Of a stretch of 64,000 bases of DNA, positions 61,508 through 64,000 are shown piece after piece. The notes below the pieces were generated by a model, which was not told the DNA's origin, did not search any database, and worked only from the letters and a program-made list of their open reading frames with translations. The stretch covers positions 3,782,001 to 3,846,000 of the forward strand of contig NZ_CP009747.1 of assembly GCF_000800255.1 (NCBI RefSeq), written 5' to 3'. This stretch comes from Pseudomonas parafulva (lineage in GTDB: Bacteria > Pseudomonadota > Gammaproteobacteria > Pseudomonadales > Pseudomonadaceae). The position numbers and the translations under genes are program-made. How positions within the stretch are numbered: the first letter of the stretch is position 1; each line of letters begins with the position of its first letter.

Positions 61508-62460
61508 ACAACCTGCCGGTCTCGGCCAAGGTGCTGGAAGCCGCCATCGCCTGGAAGCTGTGCCTGGAAGGCGGCGATGGCACGGCCGATGAGCGCGATG
61601 CCTTCAAGCGCTGGCAGGCCGCCAGCGAGGAACATGCCCGTGCCTGGTTTCAACTGAGCCTGCTCGACCAGCGCGTCGGCGCGGCGACCGGTCCGGCGCG
61701 CCATGCCCTGCTGCAATCGCGTGCGGGCCTGCGCCAACGGGTCGGCAAGCTTGGCGGCGGGCTGGCCGGCATGCTGCTGCTCGGCGGGCTGCTGGCCTGG
61801 AGCGCAGCACCCTCGTTGGCGCCCAGTTACTGGCTGGCCGACCAGCGCACCGGCACCGGGGAACTGCGCACCCTGCGACTGGAAGATGGCACGTTGCTCA
61901 GCCTGGACACCCACACGGCGGTGGACATCGACTTTGCCGGCGAACAGCGGGTGATCGTGCTGCACCAGGGCGAGATTTCGGTCGAAACCGGTCACGACGA
62001 CCCGCGCCCGCTCTGGGTACGCACCGACGACGGCCGCCTGCGTCCGCTGGGCACGCGCTTTTTGGTCAAGCGCGAGACCGCCGGGACGCGGCTGGAAGTG
62101 CTGCAGGCCCGGGTCGCGGCGCAACCGCGTGATCAAGGCAACGAACAGGTGCTGGAGGAAGGCCAGCAGGTGCTGATGAATGCCCAGGGGCTGGGGCTGG
62201 TCGGCCCGGTCCAGCCCGGCGCCGATGCCTGGACGCGCGGCATGCTGGTGGTGGACAACGTGCGCCTGGGCGACCTGGTGGCCGAGTTGAGCCGCTACCG
62301 CAGCGGCCACCTGAGCGTATCCGGCAAGGTCGCGCAACTGCGGATCAGCGGCAGCTTCCCCTTGACCGACACCGACCTGGCGCTGGCCTCGCTGGTACCG
62401 GCGTTGCCGGTGAAGATCGAACGGCGCACGCCGTGGTGGGTGACGGTCGAGGCCAAGTGA
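61504..62460 (+). CDS. FecR-type anti-sigma regulator
   Basis: Inner-membrane regulator of 318 aa that relays the signal from the receptor to the sigma factor. The N-terminal cytoplasmic DUF4880 part (AIAWKLCLEGGDGTADERDAFKRW) contacts sigma, a transmembrane helix lies at about 82-103, and the periplasmic FecR domain (about 120-215) and C-terminal STN-interacting end follow. GTG at 61504-61506 overlaps the fecI stop, so the pair is coupled. A 114-base gap separates it from the receptor gene, with AAAAATTTT at 62492 and no clear sigma-70 promoter, as expected for a FecI-dependent promoter. Confidence 0.92.
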   Translation: MNNLPVSAKVLEAAIAWKLCLEGGDGTADERDAFKRWQAASEEHARAWFQLSLLDQRVGAATGPARHALLQSRAGLRQRVGKLGGGLAGMLLLGGLLAWSAAPSLAPSYWLADQRTGTGELRTLRLEDGTLLSLDTHTAVDIDFAGEQRVIVLHQGEISVETGHDDPRPLWVRTDDGRLRPLGTRFLVKRETAGTRLEVLQARVAAQPRDQGNEQVLEEGQQVLMNAQGLGLVGPVQPGADAWTRGMLVVDNVRLGDLVAELSRYRSGHLSVSGKVAQLRISGSFPLTDTDLALASLVPALPVKIERRTPWWVTVEAK

Positions 62461-62574
62461 ACCTTCGACCACCCGCCTTCTGTAGCCACCCAAAAATTTT
62501 CAGACAGCCCTGTCACTTTTCATCGCTCGTTCGGCAAGGAAGCAGTCAGCACTTATCCGTCGAGGAGCCCCTGC

Positions 62575-64000
62575 ATGTCCCGCGCTGTCGAGTCTTACCT
62601 GCGTCCCAGCCTCATGGCCCTGGCCATCGGCCTTGCCACCCCTGTGTTCGGTCCGCTGGCGTTCGCCGCCGAACAGGCCGCCGTACGCACCTATGATGTG
62701 CCCAGCGGCCCCTTGGCCGCGACGCTCAACCGCATCGCCAGCGAAGCCGGCATCGCCCTGGCCCTGGACCCGAGCCTGGCCAGCGGCCGCACCTCGGCGC
62801 CGGTCAAAGGCAGCTTCAACGGTGTCGGGGCCTTGCAGGCCGCCCTGCGCGGTACCGGCCTGCAACTGCAACTGGGCAGCGCCGGCAGCTACAGCCTGGT
62901 GAGTGTGCCGCAGGGCAGCGTGGCGCTACCGGAAACCACCGTGAATGCCAGCGGCGACAGCGAGAGCGCGTGGGGCCCGGTCGACGGTTACCTGGCCAAG
63001 CGCACCGCAGCCGGCAGCAAAACCGACACCGCGCTGGTGGAAGCCCCCCGCTCGATCTCGGTGGCCACCCGGCAACAGATGAGCGACCGCGGCGTTCACA
63101 GCCTGGATGACGCGGTGAAGTACATGCCCGGCATCGTTTCCTCCAGCTTCGGCAGCGACACCCGCTACGACTGGATGCGCGTGCGCGGCTTCGAGCCGAC
63201 CCAGTTCCTCGACGGCCTGCCGCTGCCGCGCGGGGTGTATGCCAACCCGAAACCGGAAACCTGGAACCTTGACCGCCTGGCCCTGCTGCGCGGCCCGGCG
63301 TCGTCGGTGTACGGCCAGACCCCGCCAGGCGGGCTGTTGGACATGGTCAGTCGTCGCCCGCAAGCCGAAAGCCTGCACGAAATCGAAGTGCAGTACGGCA
63401 GCGACAACCATCGCCAGATCAACTTCGCCAGCACCGGCAAGATCGACGACGACGGCCGCCTGCTCTACGGCGTCAGCGGCGTGGTGCGCGATGGCGGCAC
63501 GGCCATCGACCATATCGACGACAAACGCTACAACATCGCCCCGAGCCTGACCTGGCATATCGACGAAGACACCTCGCTGACCTTGTTGAGCCAGTTCACG
63601 CGGGACGATACCGGCGCGACCAGTCAATTCCGGCCCATTCAGGGCACCAAGATCGACATGCCTTTCGGCAAGATCTCCCGTCACAAGAATCTCGGCGATC
63701 CGGACTACGAGTTTTACGACCGCACCTACTACGCATTGGGCTATGCCTTCGAGCATCGCATCAACGATGTCTGGCAGTTCCGTCAGAACCTGCGTTACAC
63801 CAAGTCGGACCTCGCTTTCCAGACCATCACACCTGGCAGCTACTACCAGCCCGGTGGTCCGGTGAAGGACGACGGCACCGTCAGCCGCATGTCCACCAAT
63901 ACCGATGAGGACATCAGCCAATTCGCGGTGGACAACAACCTTCAGGGCGACTTCGCGACCGGAGACATCACCCATACGTTACTGCTCGGCCTGGACCATC
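62575..64000 (+). CDS. TonB-dependent siderophore receptor with signalling domain (3' end cut)
   Basis: Outer-membrane ferric-siderophore transducer, 475 residues visible. Signal peptide about 1-32. An STN signalling domain (about 38-110) reads TYDVPSGPLAATLNRIASEA ... GSAGSYSLV. The plug begins with DTALVEAPRSISVATRQQM and contains WMRVRGFEPTQFLDGLPLPRG and LLRGPASSVYGQTPPGG, the wording of ferrichrome/ferrioxamine-type receptors. Beta-barrel strands follow to the edge. ATG at 62575 has GAGGAG eight bases upstream. The siderophore is not defined by sequence; synteny with P. putida suggests a hydroxamate. Confidence 0.92.
   Translation, partial: MSRAVESYLRPSLMALAIGLATPVFGPLAFAAEQAAVRTYDVPSGPLAATLNRIASEAGIALALDPSLASGRTSAPVKGSFNGVGALQAALRGTGLQLQLGSAGSYSLVSVPQGSVALPETTVNASGDSESAWGPVDGYLAKRTAAGSKTDTALVEAPRSISVATRQQMSDRGVHSLDDAVKYMPGIVSSSFGSDTRYDWMRVRGFEPTQFLDGLPLPRGVYANPKPETWNLDRLALLRGPASSVYGQTPPGGLLDMVSRRPQAESLHEIEVQYGSDNHRQINFASTGKIDDDGRLLYGVSGVVRDGGTAIDHIDDKRYNIAPSLTWHIDEDTSLTLLSQFTRDDTGATSQFRPIQGTKIDMPFGKISRHKNLGDPDYEFYDRTYYALGYAFEHRINDVWQFRQNLRYTKSDLAFQTITPGSYYQPGGPVKDDGTVSRMSTNTDEDISQFAVDNNLQGDFATGDITHTLLLGLDH

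Overview
The window is a 64 kb piece of a Pseudomonas chromosome, most likely of the P. putida group. The evidence is high GC, near-solid coding, and a gene order that, from memory, follows the P. putida KT2440 segment around rpoD, davBA, pqq, bio and glcB. The two ends cut a polyamine-type ABC substrate-binding gene (left) and a TonB-dependent receptor gene (right). I see no prophage, insertion sequence, integrase, CRISPR array or toxin-antitoxin locus. This is core chromosome.

Layout. 1-5.4 kb (minus): a BvgS/NarX-like sensor kinase, a NarL-type response regulator, then a polyamine-type ABC ATPase and its binding protein. 5.5-9 kb: a DUF3530 protein, then amgK-murU-djlA (cell-wall sugar recycling plus a membrane J-protein). 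9.1-16.8 kb (plus): the tightly coupled lptD-surA-pdxA-rsmA-apaG-apaH-glpE run. 17-22 kb: prkA-yeaH-spoVR, a conserved but poorly understood stress trio. 22-24.6 kb: cca, folK-folB (minus), plsY. 24.6-30.2 kb: tsaD divergent from the macromolecular-synthesis operon rpsU-dnaG-rpoD. 30.3-33.2 kb: a PAS-GGDEF-EAL protein and tRNA-Ile2(CAU). 33.4-36.6 kb: Lrp-type regulator and davBA (lysine to 5-aminovalerate). 36.6-44.1 kb: pqqF-A-B-C-D-E and the S9 peptidase pqqH. 44.1-46.8 kb (minus): a Pmp3 peptide, a FadE-type acyl-CoA dehydrogenase and a 98-residue protein resembling the two ends of flagellar rod/hook proteins. 46.9-51.4 kb (minus): bioBFHCD. 51.4-55 kb (plus): comF, a ModE-type regulator, srkA, rarD. 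55-60.9 kb: glcB (malate synthase G), a stand-alone receiver protein, a cNMP/CBS/DUF294 protein and its DnaQ-like partner. 60.9-64 kb: Fur-box, fecI, fecR and a transducing TonB receptor.

How it works together. Most blocks are known pathways: envelope biogenesis coupled to rRNA methylation and Ap4A hydrolysis, information processing, lysine catabolism, PQQ and biotin cofactor synthesis, fatty-acid and glyoxylate metabolism, and iron-siderophore cell-surface signalling. The least explained items are the flagellar-rod-like mini-protein next to fadE, several strong dyads in control regions (before davB, potA, rpsU and glcB), a PsrA-type box before the acyl-CoA dehydrogenase, a BirA-type operator on the bioB promoter, and an attenuator hairpin between pqqA and pqqB. 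I did not find a clearly new multi-gene system.
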